From NCBI GenBank assembly GCA_964017125.1, contig OZ024902.1, positions 32,092,618 to 32,156,617 of the forward strand: 64,000 bases of DNA. The letters run 5' to 3'. The notes beneath the pieces are model-generated. The model had not been told where the DNA came from, did not search any database, and worked only from the letters and a program-made list of their open reading frames with translations. Source of the stretch: Flabesymbios commensalis (taxonomy: Eukaryota > Annelida > Polychaeta > Terebellida > Flabelligeridae). Within the stretch, counting starts at the first letter, position 1, and each line of letters begins with the position of its first letter. This document shows, one piece after another, positions 1 through 12,039 of this stretch. Made by a program: the position numbers and the translations under genes.

Positions 1-590
1 TGCAGATTTCATTTTACCTCATTTTATTCTACTGCTAAACATCGGTATCATATAATTTACATGCCGTTATGTTGTTATCCAGTTGATTATGAACTTCATT
101 ATTATAATTTGCACATATCATTGCACACTTTTATTACCCACTTTGTATTACTACATAGTACTATAGATTATTTCTACTGTAGTAACATCTGTATCGTACT
201 TCATATATAATGTAGGAATAGTTGAATAGTAATTTTTCATTACCTATTTGACCACTGTTTTATAGTTAACATAGCCTGTTCATCCATATTTATGTAGACT
301 TCATTTCACTGTCAAACACCATTATCATATAATTTGCATGCCGCTAATCAGTTGATTATGCACAACTTCACTGTTACAACTTGCACGTATTATTGCACAC
401 CTGTTTTGACGACTTCTCACAATTTAATTAACTTATTCATTTGTAATTTATTTATGCATACTTCATTTTACTTTTCTACTCCACTTTGTATTATTGTATT
501 ACTACATAATTGAGCAACGCTTATGAGGAGCGTATATTGTATTAGCGTCTGCTATTGTACAATCCTCGGTAAATAAATATGTTTATACTA
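1..590. repeat. imperfect duplication, AT-rich, no gene
   Basis: Two diverged copies of one block can be read at about 6-180 and 300-500. Both contain the order ATCATATAATTT, CATGCCG, CAGTTGATTATG, AACTTCA, CACTTTGTATTA. The second copy is followed near 570 by AATAAATA, which resembles the 3' end of a transcribed repeat. No reading frame of note. It could be the 3' untranslated part of a LINE, but nothing coding is attached. Confidence 0.4.
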
Positions 591-1186
591 AGGCCAGACG
601 GACCCAAAAGCTAGATAAGTTAATACTGAGTGTAGTGATACCAAAGTGTAAGAATTGGTCCATTCGTTGCAAAAGATATGGCTATTTTTTTAACTTGACC
701 TCCACTTTCACGAACATAGCGAAAAATACCCCCTATGTTAGAAAATGGGCTGTGCAAGAAATCTGATAACACAATTTGCTTGTACATACTACCTGGGGTT
801 GTTGCCGAAGGTCCATTCTACCATTCTGTCAATTCAGATTGTAGATACTACGCCGGTTGGACGAACTCACTAAATAGAGCCCCTACAAAAACTAGCTCCT
901 GGATTATATTGAAGTGGTCAAGTAAATAGCTATGACACATCTTCGACAACTTCAAAACCATAATGATACATGTTGAATCCATAGGCACGTCCAATCGGCA
1001 TCATGACAGACTTTTATGAGCGAGCCCTTCTTGTTTGTACAGTGATCAATCATTTGGCTAGAAAAATAAAATTGGCTTTCAAACCAGTTTATTTGTACAT
1101 TTTTCCAACAAAAATCTGATAAGAAAAAAAATATTTCCCAAATGGTTTAATAGAAAAATATTGTCATTCGAAATAAAAGATATTGT
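591..1186. other. no gene seen
   Basis: AT-rich sequence with only a 64-codon frame (735-929) that resembles no family I know. I see no repeat boundary or RNA gene here. Confidence 0.5.
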
Positions 1187-1600
1187 TTAAGGGCTAACAT
1201 GATGTTTGACAAAATTGATTTGTATTTCGCGACATGCAAGTGGAGAGTTGTTAAAATACCAGTTGTTTTTGTCGAAATACATGTTAATTTTAATAAGCAC
1301 TAACTTGTTTTTGAACAATTCTAACATGTATTTCAACAGAGCTAAGATGTAGCTCGACAACATTAACCCTTTAACCGCCAACTTATTCAATCTGAATTGT
1401 CACCCACATGGAGTTGTGTCTCGCTGACGCGATCCACAACTTCAAGTGAGTGGAAATTATTCAGATTTGACAAATCTTGCTGAGTATCTTTAACAGGTTT
1501 AAAAGCTGATATGTAATGTGCTAATATAAAATGTAAAACAACGAATATGGACGGCACCGGCGGTTAAAGGGTTAACTTGTATTTCCACAGGTCTAACAGG
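1187..1600. repeat. degenerate minisatellite, about 35-40 bp unit
   Basis: Variants of the phrase CTAACATGTATTTCAACAG recur around 1196, 1222, 1280, 1320 and, beyond a MITE insertion, at about 1575-1600. Units are diverged. The MITE at 1367-1571 split the array. The 67-codon minus-strand frame across it is a by-product of the repeat. Confidence 0.4.
1367..1571. mobile_element. piggyBac-like MITE, TTAA target duplication
   Basis: A 205-base non-coding element has perfect 13-base terminal inverted repeats, CCCTTTAACCGCC at the left and its complement at the right, with TTAA immediately outside both ends (1363-1366 and 1572-1575). TTAA duplication and a CCC tip are the hallmarks of the piggyBac superfamily. 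The interior shares a block (around ATGGAGTTGTGTCTCGCTG) with the element at 63098-63339 read on the other strand, so the two belong to one family. No transposase frame. Confidence 0.8.
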
Positions 1601-1862
1601 ACGAAGGCCAGGGGATTATTACCACTCTGACAGTCCACCAATGCAAGTGGCAAATGTCATGTACGGTAAAAATATAACAACTAAGCTGAAAAGAACACAG
1701 ATACAAAAATCCTTATGATGAGAGCTCTTTCTCCAGTACACAACCAGATAAGAACTATATCTCTGTCACCTCATTTAGACAACTCTATGGAAATGTGTGC
1801 TTCTGTTGCCAACAATAATACTTACCTATTTATCAAGGATAGTACGTCTAACTTTCACTTAG

Positions 1863-3140
1863 ATGTTTCTTGAGGATACCACATTTTTTAACTCAACTAA
1901 ATACTGGGCAATAAATTCCAAGAGCTACAAGAACTTTGTCACATCCCTATGCAATAGTGTGATGCCAAAACAAAAGGTTGTTTGTGAAAATCAGTGCACA
2001 GTGTATTTTAAATATTCAGTAATTCTGAATCAACTTATACCATGCATAGGCGAAACAGTTGAAGAGGAAGATACTGCTCCTCTATTCAAGATTGAATACA
2101 TCAATAAGCTGTACATGTCAAGATTAGAACAGCTAGGAGTTGTACTTGAGTCTACACAACTCAAGTGTATGTTGACGCACTTCCTTACAGCAGCACAAGA
2201 AAGGAAAATACATCCAGCTTGTACACTGGCAGTGCTCTGGCTAATTAGAGGCATGCGAATATGCTTTGTGATGCTAGAGATGATAACGAGTGATGCTAGC
2301 AAGAGCTGTACGTATTATTTAAAAATGTTTAAACTATCTCACTTTTCCAGTGGCTTATTCCCAGAGGAATACTAAGAAAAAACTGCTGTTGACATTAGGC
2401 CTACTTTCAACGGTGCTAGAGGAGCAGGTATTAACGACAAGGCGCGTCAGTCATCACCATCTACGTCTATGGCAATAGCCATGTCTGTTTCTCTATGTTC
2501 AAGCAGGAAGAACCAGACACTGCTGCTATGAAATCTGGGCATCGCAGAATACCTTCCGCACCGTGGACACCGATGTGGTGGTTTTCGCTGTCAGTCTCGC
2601 CCAGGTAATGTATGAGGTAGTAAATGAGCTCAGAAAAACTGTTAATTGTTCATGCAATCACAGGACACGGCATCAACCTTAGCGAGACGAGGGGAAAAAC
2701 AGTGTGGGATACTTCTTTAAAAGTGACTAATGCATTCCTGGACCTGGCATCTGCCCCGCTGATGACTCTTTCACAACCCTCTATTTGTGGTACTCTTGGT
2801 ATGACCACACCTGCTCATATTCTGAGATACATCTGGCAAAAATGCCCGATCCCTCGAAGGAAAACTTCAACCCCTGGAACAGTAATTGGCTTGAGCTACT
2901 TACGAGAGAGTACATTGTTGGGGACAATGTGTTGCTCCACACGGCATTATTCCACCACCATGTCACTGGTGGTGTTTGGAGAATGATGGACAACACTTCC
3001 TGAAGCTACCAAGTCCTATTATAAAATTATCTCTTGTGGGTGCAAAAAGGTTGTAATGATATATGCTAGTCCCAAATGCGCAGTAACGTTATTTTTTGCT
3101 TGTGATGGTGACCAATCACAGAACAGTATAGGTTGACATA
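1863..3140 (+). pseudogene. HEEADT/DTDVVV-family gene, tandem copy 1 (decayed)
   Basis: This is a relic of an unnamed invertebrate gene family that I recognise from repeated hypothetical proteins in coral, mollusc and deuterostome genomes. A first block (1863-2375) contains FKIEYINKLYMSRLEQLG, the usual SRLEQLG segment. Near 2500-2610 follow EEPDTAAMK and a disturbed counterpart of the DTDVVVFAVS motif. From 2624 come HAITGHG, RGKTVWDT and FLDLASAP, matching the family's HAITGCDT, GRGKKTAWDTW and FLDLAS segments. The end (about 3000-3135) has the typical LPEATKSYY, CGCKK and following cysteines in another frame. The paired acidic motifs resemble the core of FEN/XPG-type (PIN-like) nucleases, which is inference. 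Several frame changes and missing parts make it non-functional. It is one unit of a 1452-base tandem duplication. Confidence 0.7.
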
Positions 3141-3321
3141 ATATATCTATAGATACAAAAATTATTATGATGAGAACTCTTTCCCCAGTACACAACCAGA
3201 TAAGAACTATATCTCTGTCACCTCATTTAGACAACTCTATGGAAATGCGTGCTTCTGTTGCCAACAATAATACTTACCTATTTATCAAGGATAGTACGTC
3301 TGACTTTCACTTAGACGTTTC

Positions 3322-4590
3322 TTGAGGATACCACATTTTTTTAACTCAACTAAATACTGGGCAATAAATTCCAAGTACTACAAGAACTTTGTCACATCCC
3401 TATGCAATAGTGTGATGCCAAAACAGAAGGCTGTTTGTGAAAATCAGTGCACAGTGTATTTTAAATATTCAGTAATTCTGAATCAACTTATACCATGCAT
3501 AGGCGAAACAGTTGAAGAGGAAGATACTGCTCCTCTATTCAAGATTGAATACATCAATAAGCTGTACATGTCAAGATTAGAACAGCTAGGAGTTGTACTT
3601 GAGTCTACACAACTCAAGTGTATGTTGACGCACTTCCTTACAGCAGCACAAGAAAGGAAAATACATCCAGCTTGTACACTGGCAGTGCTCTGGCTAATTA
3701 GAGGCATGCGAATATGCTTTGTGATGCTAGAGATGATAACGAGTGATGCTAGCAAGAGCTGTACGTATTATTTAAAAATGTTTAAACTATCTCACTTTTC
3801 CAGTGGCTTATTCCCAGAGTAATACTAAGAAAAAACTGCTGTTGACATTAGGCCTACTTTCAACGGTGCTAGAGGAGCAGGTATTAACGACAAGGCGCGT
3901 CAGTCATCACCATCTACGTCTATGGCAATAGCCATGTCTGTTTCTCTATGTTCAAGCAGGAAGAACCAGACACTGCTGCTATGAAATCTTGGCATCGCAT
4001 AATACTTCTCCGCACCGTGGACACCGATGTGGTGGTTTTCGCTGTCAGTCTCACCCAGGTAATGTATGAGGTAGTAAATGAGCTCAGAAGAACTGTTAAT
4101 TGTTCATGCAATCATAGGACACGGCATCAACCTTAGCGAGACGAGGGGAAAAACAGTGTGGGATACTTCTTTAAAAGTGACTAATGCATTCCTGGACCTG
4201 GCATCTGCCCCGCTGATGACTCTTTCACAACCCTCTATTTGTGGTACTCTTGGTATGACCACACCTGCTCATATTCTGAGATACATCTGGCAAAAATGCC
4301 CGATCCCTCGAAGGAAAACTTTAAGCCCTGGAGCAGTAATTGGATTGAGCTACTTACGAGAGAGTACATTGTTGAGGACAATGTGTTGCTTCACACGGCA
4401 TTATCAACACCATGTCACTGGAGGTGTTTGGTGAATGATGGACAACACTTCCTGAAGCTACCGAGTCCTGATATAAAATTATATCTTGTGGGTGCAAAAA
4501 CGTTGTAATGATATATGCTAGTCCCAAATGCGCAGTAACGTTATTTTTTGCTTGTGATGGTGACCAATCACAGACCAGTATAGGTTGACA
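3322..4590 (+). pseudogene. HEEADT/DTDVVV-family gene, tandem copy 2 (decayed)
   Basis: Second copy of the same relic, nearly identical to the first over its whole length; the 90-codon antisense frame at 3483-3755 is the same, residue for residue, as that at 2030-2302. Here the middle motif reads in frame as RTVDTDVVVFAVSL (about 4010-4050), preceded by EEPDTAAMK, which supports the family assignment. HAIIGHG, RGKTVWDT and FLDLASAP follow at 4096-4210, then the cysteine-containing tail. Both copies share the same main damage, so the gene was already dead before it duplicated. A functional gene is unlikely. Confidence 0.7.
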
Positions 4591-4603
4591 TAATATATCT
4601 CGC

Positions 4604-6369
4604 TGACTACTTCTCTCTCTCTCTCTAAATGTACATGTACGTATAGATATACACATAATATACTACTTATATATATCAGATTTTGTTAGGAAATGTCTAA
4701 GTAAAACGATTCACTTCCTGGATGACCTCAAATTAAATCATGTGTACATATAGACATTATAATCAAGCATATCATTGTAGCGAAAATAAAATATCATCTA
4801 GTAGATTTTCAGCAGACGACATCTTGAAATCCAAAATGGAGACGCCAAGGGAATTTTATAGTGAAATGATTCAACTCCTTGGCCTCAAGTTTGTGCTTCA
4901 AGACACTAAAATTAGGTCTCCAGCAGAAATAGAACCGACAATTTTGAAAATTTATAGTTTTAGAGCCGCCATTTTGAAATCCAATATGGCGGCCACCCGG
5001 TGTGAATGTTGAGTGGCTCCAAATCGTAAAATATTCTTGATGAAATATTTTATAAGTCTGCCAAATTTGGTGCTTTCTTCACAAAATGCACAGTTATTTT
5101 GCTATGCCGCTATACTAGTAGGGTCACCCTCTGTAAAGACGACACTCCACAGCATACATTTCAGTAACTTTTATTCAACAACAGTGTTGTGTTTGGAGGA
5201 AGAGAGGTGTAGCTGTTAGTGGGTTGGCATCACCCAGAGAAAGCCTAACAGATGGTTCACAAAAGAATATTGCAGAAACATATTATTTCAATGATCAATA
5301 TTTGCATATAATGCTATAAATAAAATAAAATATTCGTACATAGCACCGCGCTGTACAAAACACGTAATAAACCTAATAAAATGAAGGATGCAACACTAAA
5401 TAATTGACACATTAATACAAAATTAATCCAGCCATTAACTGAATAGAAAATAACCATGATTTTTCACTCACATGGAGTGCTTGTATTCTCCCACAACTTT
5501 AAATGCGTTTTAATCTGTTATATTTAAATGTCAAATCATAGTTATTGGTAGCAACATATGTGTTTAAACATTAAAGATTTGCAAATGTTTTTTCTCAAAT
5601 GAAACAAATACGACTAATTTTCAACCACTCAACCCAGTATGGGTTCCTGTAGCAAGATACCGGTTTAGGTGGGTACAAATTTAAACAAAATAAAAGGGTT
5701 AAAATGTAGGAATATTACGTCTACAGACGTCAGATCAAGACGACTAAAGTAGATCCCCGCGCTGCAAGAGTTAAGGAAACTATCTTGCACTTTATAAAGT
5801 AGACGATACGTCATTTTAATCGAAGAGTACGATATCTTGCCGATTTATCTTATCTTTTACCTTTTATTGGCTTGTTTGAACTGCTGTTGAAATAAATGGT
5901 AAGGGATGACGTATATAATTATATGTAATATATAATGATATCCTACAAAATTATTATTAACAATGATCACATAAGGAACGCAAGTCTATTTGTAGGTCTC
6001 CTCTTCGTGTGAGCAGGACTATGTGAGGTATAACAATACTATGTATGGATGGGAAAATGCTCAATATCAGTACCGCTATACAGATGTCTGAAGTGTGCTG
6101 ATGAGAAGAGTGTAGTGTCCGACCAGAAATTTGCGTAAAGTCACAACCCATCACATGCCCTATCGCATTAAAACGACAGTGTTTATACTGGGACAGTTTA
6201 TGTTTCGGCAGTTAGACAAGTGACTGTAAAAAAATAACTGCTGATTACAAATATTTTCTGGGGGTACATTATGTTGCCCCGAAATATCACTAAATAACAT
6301 GTAACGCAATATATGGGGTCAAAGGTCACACAAATCAAAAAAGAAAACTTTGATATTTTGTCATTCGTG
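4604..6369. other. no gene seen
   Basis: AT-rich sequence with short frames only. Around 4965-5000 are two facing copies of the word GCCGCCATTTTGAAATCCAA / ATGGCGGCC that recurs across the window. 5420-5700 loosely resembles the piggyBac-like MITE interior (CACATGGAGTGCTTGTATTC, CCACAACTTTAAATG), but matching ends are not clear. Confidence 0.5.
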
Positions 6370-6384
6370 TATCTGTGTACAGAC

Positions 6385-6960
6385 GGTGAGCTAGATGAAA
6401 AACTGTGGGAGTCAGAGGAAGAGGGTCAGGGAGCACAAGAAGAGGAAAAAAAGAACGAGGAGAAGAAGACAAATAAGAGAAAGACGTAGAGAATGTAGAC
6501 AAGGTGGATCAGGAGAACAGGAAGGAAGAGATGGAAGAAGATGGTCAAGAAGGTGACAGGAAGATGAATCGAAAGAACAGGAGGACGAAAGAAAGAGAGA
6601 TAATTGGGGCGAATGAGAAGGCAAATGTAGAAGAGAAGGGAAAGCAAGAAGTAGAAGGAGAATGAAAAGAAAGAAGGAGAAGTGGGAGAAGGTGGTGAAG
6701 GACGAGAAAGATGAGAAGGATGAGATGGAGAGGGAGGGGGGGGGGGGGGGCTTAATACGAAGTGTTGGTGTAAATGAGAAGAATTAGAGGAAGAAAAGGA
6801 AGATAATGAGGAGAAAGGTGACGCCTCACCTGAAGGTAGAGTAGGGGAAGGAGGAGAAGGAGAAGTAAGAGCAGTATAAGGGGAAAAACATTATTCTAGC
6901 TGTTTATCTTCTACCTTATTCTCCTCCCATTCCTCCTCCTTACCCTCCTCTAACTTCGCC
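6385..6960. repeat. homopurine tract switching to homopyrimidine
   Basis: From about 6400 to 6890 the plus strand is almost entirely A and G (AGGAAGA, GAAGAAG, GGAGAAG variants with a G run near 6738-6751). At about 6900 it flips to C/T-rich sequence (CTCCTCCC, CCTCCTTACC) until about 6960. The serine- and leucine-rich frames read from the minus strand here reflect composition, not a gene. Confidence 0.7.
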
Positions 6961-7080
6961 TTATCCTTCAGTTACCTTCATATCCCCATCGACCCCTTCG
7001 ACCCACAACTCTCGACCATAAACCCTCGACCCACAGCCCCTCGACCCACATCCTTGATCATGAAAATGTTGGAATAGACA

Positions 7081-7358
7081 AATGAAATAGAATAAATCGA
7101 GCTTTAGGCCACTTTTGTGCACATACAGGCTAAACCTGGGCCAGGCGAGCCTTCTGAGAATGGTGAGATGAGACTGCCCATTCAGACAAAGTATTCGACA
7201 TTCAAACCTTGGAGGTCTGAGGCCGAGCATGCTACCACTCGGTCACGGAGGCTCACCACAATACTGAGTTTTACGAGTGGATGGGGAAGCCGCCGAGACC
7301 GGGAAACGAACCCCGGCAGCGGTGCTAACCACTACCCTAGGGTCGCCGCCCAAGTGGC
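7081..7358 (-). mobile_element. dimeric tRNA-derived SINE, copy 1
   Basis: On the minus strand a first tRNA-like head reads TAGGGTAGTGGTTAGC (A box) and GGGGTTCGTTTCCC (B box). A second head follows with TGACCGAGTGGTAGC and GGTTTGAATG, then a body containing CCTGGCCCAGGTTTAGCC and GTGCACAAAAGTGGCCTAAA, ending in T-rich repeats. An 8-base direct repeat AATAGACA flanks it (7073-7080 and 7359-7366). The same two-headed layout occurs at 15872-16183. Confidence 0.75.
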
Positions 7359-7366
7359 AATAGACA

Positions 7367-8079
7367 CCATATAAATGTGTCTATGACAATTAGTTTTAAA
7401 GTTTATGAAGAGATCTTGTTTTTGGGCAATGCCTGCCTAATCTGCATAATATTCAATGGAACAGCAACTTCCGGCAATGGAAACCGCAGTTTTCGAAGGC
7501 CATGGGTATAAAGCGGGGTATAAAATGGGGTATAAAATGTAGTAACAGAAAGTACCCCTCTCTACGGTTTCAAAAGTGTTGTTTTGCTATTATTATAATT
7601 AGTATGTCAACCCTTTTCATGCCTTTCCCGGACCGGGTCCGGGAATTTTAATACTGACTACAATGCCAATCCCGGACCGTGTCCGGGCTAGTCTACAGTT
7701 AATTGGTTAGGTACCCTTGCATGCTGAACAGTCGCCAAGTGAGGTCAGAGGCATCCAGCGTGCATCAAAACAGTATGGGCGTATACTACAGTGCCATCTG
7801 GTGACTGTTTGGCGGGTACCAACCGCTACGTACCCTCTGGTTATCATCGTTATGCCGTGTATGGGTATTTCGGTGGTGTGATTCACAAAAAAGTGGCGGT
7901 GTTGATGTTTTGGCGTGATTTAAAACAGTTGGCCTGTATCTGTATGTTCATTAATAGGAGTATCCCACCGATGACAATCACCAGATCACAATGCCATTAA
8001 AAACTAGGCGAGCAACAGCTCAACAGTTCAACAGTGTATAATGCACTCTTATTGATATCTATGTCGATTCATCCATTCT
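7367..8079. other. no gene seen
   Basis: Contains two facing copies of the word CCCGGACCGGGTCCGGG / CCCGGACCGTGTCCGGG at about 7627 and 7672, a small inverted-repeat motif of unknown meaning. No coding signal beyond a 69-codon frame. Confidence 0.45.
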
Positions 8080-8447
8080 CTGCAGCAAACACAAGACGTT
8101 CAGTAGCGTATCCAGAAATAAATTAAAGGGGGTGCTCAGATTTCAAAGAAACCATTCAACAGCAGGGACCTATAGGGGGCATGCCTCCGCAAAATTTTGA
8201 AAAAAAAAACATGAAATAGTGCGATTTCGTGGTATTTTTGCTGTAAAACGAAGATGTGAGATACTGGCTGAAATGTCAGTTTTAACTTAATGACAGATTA
8301 ACCTAGCCTACTCTAGTCCAACTATTTATGCTAACACAACCACACAATGGAAAAACAAACACGTAAACATGATCATTAGCTCATTTAATAGCGAGTACGA
8401 ACTACTAGGCATATTAAATGAGCTAGATAAAAATAAACAGCTGTCGA

Positions 8448-8518
8448 TCCAATGTTGCGTTAATGTTTGGCCAGCGTAGCAGACGGTGGAGCAACAATAA
8501 TATCAAACGTTGGGTCAC
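8448..8518. repeat. palindromic element relic of the CAACGTTGG family
   Basis: The stretch CCAATGTTGCGTTAATG to CAAACGTTGGGTCA folds on itself around GCGTAGCAGACGG. It is a diverged member of the hairpin family seen best at 53198-53305. Confidence 0.4.
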
Positions 8519-8699
8519 CCTCATTGTGATAATAATTATGCAACCTTGTTTTTGGAATGCCGAGTATGCAATTATGTACGGCCAAATTATTCAAGAATCA
8601 TCTATTAAAAGTGATAACATGTCATTGAAAAAGTTGTGGACCATTAAAATGCTTACACCGTCTACTAATGATCACTTAAAATTCCTGAGATATTAATTT

Positions 8700-10850
8700 T
8701 CATTTACCCTTTTTAATTTGCCACCCTCCCCTATGGTAGAATATTTTTTAATGCAAATGTTATATTCCAGTTCATCATCTGTTAGGCCTATATTTGTGTT
8801 AGTATGGGTTGTAGTTCCACATTTTTAAAACAACTTTACTGTCAATTTTCAATTCGTATTCTTGATTTCGTCTCTGGTAAAAAAAAAACTATTGAAATAT
8901 TTCGTGTCAGTGGCTATACTGGAGGTCTATATATTGCACTGAGAAAATACGAAAAATTCAAATAGGCCCTAAAACAATTAAATTTTGGAAATTGAAAAAG
9001 CGACCCTGTTTTTTATCCATTTGTTCTCAAGACTGAGTCTCAGAGATGATATCTCTTGAGAAATAAATTCGCCATCACCCAGGTGAAAGAATCATGGTAA
9101 TTGAGGAATAATCTTTATCCCGTGGTCCTTAATATTTTATTTTATGCAACGCCAAGTGCTTGAATGAGAGGGCAGCACGTCCAACTTTAATCTAAGCCGT
9201 TATCCGTTTCAAGCGATCCCCATAGCCTACTGTGGATTGTGCTTGTGGTGTTTTATAATTATCATAGGGTAGGATAGTCTATGATAATTACTATCAATCT
9301 TAGCATATCTACTATGGAACAACGTTGTTTCAAGGTATTATATGATGATTATTATCATGAATCTTAGCATATTTATTCTCCATAACGTTGTTTCAAGTTT
9401 CGCTCAACGTTTCAATTATTGGCCAAGACTAACACAAAGTTGATATATTTTACTGTGTTTCTTTAAAAAAAAAATGAATGTTTGAAAAATATGTCTATCT
9501 CACACTAATTGAGGGTGGACAGGAGAAAGAAAACCATTCGCAACAAATTCCTACTTTTAGGTGATCTGAATGGTCAAATTTTAAAGATTTGCATTGTAAA
9601 GATTTGCTTCTGTCGCCACATAGGGGCTATGTGGCTATCATTTATTTGACTTCCATTTAAAAATATGCAAAAATGGTACATTATTATACATTGGGTATTT
9701 TTTTGAACATGTTATTTCCTTTGGTTGACGGGAACAGGTCAATACGACCTCCACAATGCCTTTCAACCATATTAGTGAATTAAAATTATATAATAAAATA
9801 ATATGACAGTATAATATAAAACCAACTGTTCACTGGCTATAGGTGTTGTCATACTTATCATGTAAGGCAGCATCATAATGATATCCAGTGTTTAAAATAG
9901 CAATGCTGTTGTGTACATGCTATTTAAAAATGTACATACATAGTATAGATTATAAATTTTGCGATATGTACACATAAAATAAAATAACCGACAATTGTCT
10001 GTCATCTGTTTCCCGCACCAAAACCAGAGATAAAATAGCTACACTGTGCTTTACACAGTGTAGCAAAAAAGGACACACTGGAAAGCGTAGAAACCTAATT
10101 AAAACCTCTAAATCCTTTAGTTGTTTATTATATAAAAGGACAGACAACTAGAGTATATGTGAAGGAAAAATAGTAAAAACTAATGACACTCCTAATTTTA
10201 ACATGGGCCCACATACATCCCTAAATAAAAGTAATAATATAAACCTAGAATGCATCTACTGACGTAAGCTCATATAACCGTCGCGCAGCCAAAATATGCT
10301 GAGTAGTGCTACGTATGCAATATCAGACTGGAGGAAAAACAATCCCAAACTCAAGGAGTAAATCAGTTGATTAGAGATCTTTGAAATTCAGCGTAAGGAC
10401 CCACCTCGTCTGGGAACAAAGGGGACTGAAAAATCACTAAACCTAAAAATAAAACAGAAAAAAACAAATAATAATTTTGAGGGGAACAGCCATCCATGCC
10501 ATGTGGTAATACTCTAAGTCAGATCATGACAAGCGTGATCTCGTAGAGTAATGTCGGTCTGCTCCGAACAGTATCAGAGACTGTCTCCGGCCTGAATTCG
10601 AGCCAGGCAGACAACACAATGCAACATTCGCAGATTATCGTTCATAGGTCGATCACTTAAGGTTCCATTTGTGCTAGATGTATAGATATATATTCAATAC
10701 ACTAGTATAAGTTAAGCAGGGCGGTTCGTCAGCTGCCAACACATGAGTATCGACAACGGAGCCCTCCGTCCTATAGTCATGCGTGGCTGGTGACAGCTCA
10801 AATAGCCGTCTCACAGGCGGTTCAAATTGCACAGGTGGTTTGAAACACAA
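8700..10850. other. no gene seen; interior of the hAT-like element
   Basis: AT-rich, with a diverged 85-base duplication at 9280-9400 (ATCTTAGCATAT and ACGTTGTTTCAAG occur twice) and a hairpin ACACTGTG/CACAGTGT at about 10041-10062. The block 9985-10036 recurs inverted at 12851-12905 (GGTTTTGGTGCGGGAAAC), so it belongs to some dispersed repeat. Confidence 0.45.
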
Positions 10851-10859
10851 AATATTCCG

Positions 10860-11108
10860 CTATATTCGACAATTTACACAAGCACAAGCCAGGCTCCAGG
10901 TACATCGATTATTCACATCAAATAAGTTTACCATGGTGAGAATTAATTCATTCAGGTTCTTCTTAGAAATCTGCAAGCTACTAGCACCTCGGATAACAAA
11001 AGGTGAGGTGTTCCATGAGCGAGCAGTGCGATAAACATAAGTACATTGGAACTGAGCAGTCTTGCACAGAGGTAATTTGAATAGAACACCCTGTTTTGCC
11101 CAGTTCAT
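10860..11108 (-). pseudogene. LINE ORF2 C-terminal fragment
   Basis: The minus-strand frame carries TYVYRTARSWNTSPFVIRGA, the RTxRxWNxLP segment found downstream of the reverse transcriptase in many LINE ORF2 proteins, and ends with DVNNRCTWSLACACVNC, matching their NNxCTWxxxCxCxxC tail. Only the last 80 or so residues remain, with no reverse transcriptase core. It lies inside the hAT-like element, so it inserted later or was carried along. Confidence 0.5.
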
Positions 11109-11302
11109 TGTCTAATCTGAGTCTTTAATCTGTTAATGGCGCCAATGATGCATCCCAGACACCAGCCCTTTAAATTGGAAGGGGTATATATGTCGGACAC
11201 TGGTGGATTAATTGTATATAAAATTAATGGTTGGAAAATTACCACTATGAAAATTAGGGGAGTGCTCGAGCACCCTGAGCACCCCCCTGGATACGCCCCT
11301 GA

Positions 11303-11375
11303 CGTTCAACAGATGCTGGATTAATGTTGGCCCAACCTTTGCGACGTTGGACCAACATTAATCAAACATTGGTGC
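11303..11375. repeat. palindromic element split by the hAT-like insertion
   Basis: TTAATGTTGGCCCAACC and GGACCAACATTAATCAAAC fold into a hairpin about 11327-11367. Its missing outer left arm (AGCAAACACAAGACGTT) lies at 8084-8100, on the other side of the inserted element. Confidence 0.6.
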
Positions 11376-12039
11376 AAATTATCCCGACGGCTGTGTCTGT
11401 TGTACGTCTCGTCGTTATATGATGTCTGATAGGCTATATCTGGTCACGTTGCACTTTTTCAGGTTGCCGTGTAATTTTCACCTCAATGTGAGAAACAAAT
11501 TTTATCAGATTGCAGGCTCATTATTCAGCATTATTCAGCTTCTGACTCATATCACTGGCATGCCCTCTTGTTCTGAATATGTGTTATGAGAGCTTCCGAG
11601 TAGCGCAACGACTATGCCTTTCGGAATCTCGTCCCGCACGAATAATGAGAGATTGTGGAAATGCACGAATGAGTGGTAGTATGAAGAATTCCATTTAATA
11701 TATGTATCAATTATAAAGAAGATTCATTATTACTACTGCTGCACACTGTTGAAATGCATGCGGTATGCGGTAGACAATAGACAGTAGTTTTATTTAATAA
11801 GATCTGCATAAATGTAGCCCCCCCCCCCCCCCCCCAGCCTATATCAATCTAGACATGTATGAGCAGTAGGCCTATACTGTCCTACAAATCTAAAAGGCAG
11901 TATATGCTTACTTGTAAAGTAATCGGATACTGCATTTTGGCTTTGCAAGGCAGTATACGGACATGTGGAGTAAATACAACTATCCTTAATTAATTGTCCT
12001 TAGAACATTTTGATAGTGATTTCGTGATTTTGTATTGCA
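11376..12039. other. no gene seen
   Basis: Unremarkable AT-rich DNA with a C homopolymer at about 11818-11835. No frame, repeat edge or RNA gene recognised. Confidence 0.5.

Larger units (their letters stand above)
1697..4600. repeat. tandem duplication, two 1452-bp units
   Basis: Unit 1 is 1697-3148 and unit 2 is 3149-4600. AGATACAAAAAT opens both (1699 and 3151), and both close with GACATAATATATCT. The units differ by scattered substitutions and one-base indels only, so the event is recent. A short CT microsatellite (4611-4626) follows the second unit. Confidence 0.9.
8101..11301. mobile_element. hAT-like non-autonomous transposon, about 3.2 kb
   Basis: The ends CAGTAGCGTATCCAG (8101) and CTGGATACGCCCCTG (ends 11301) are inverted repeats of the CAGNGGCGTATCCAGG type common in hAT elements. 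Both are followed inwards by a GGGGGTGCTC block. The 8-mer GACGTTCA is present at both junctions (8095-8102 and 11301-11308), overlapping the tips by a base or two. Removing the segment re-joins a small palindromic element (AGCAAACACAAGACGTTCA with ACAGATGCTGG), which independently supports the boundaries. No hAT transposase is visible inside. The interior holds a LINE relic and another palindromic element. Confidence 0.65.

Noticed and set aside
5420-5700. Third piggyBac-like MITE
   Set aside because: The interior resembles the family, but I could not find paired tips with TTAA on both sides.
6412-6647. Serine- and leucine-rich minus-strand frames
   Set aside because: Product of the homopurine tract; no start context, domain or neighbours.
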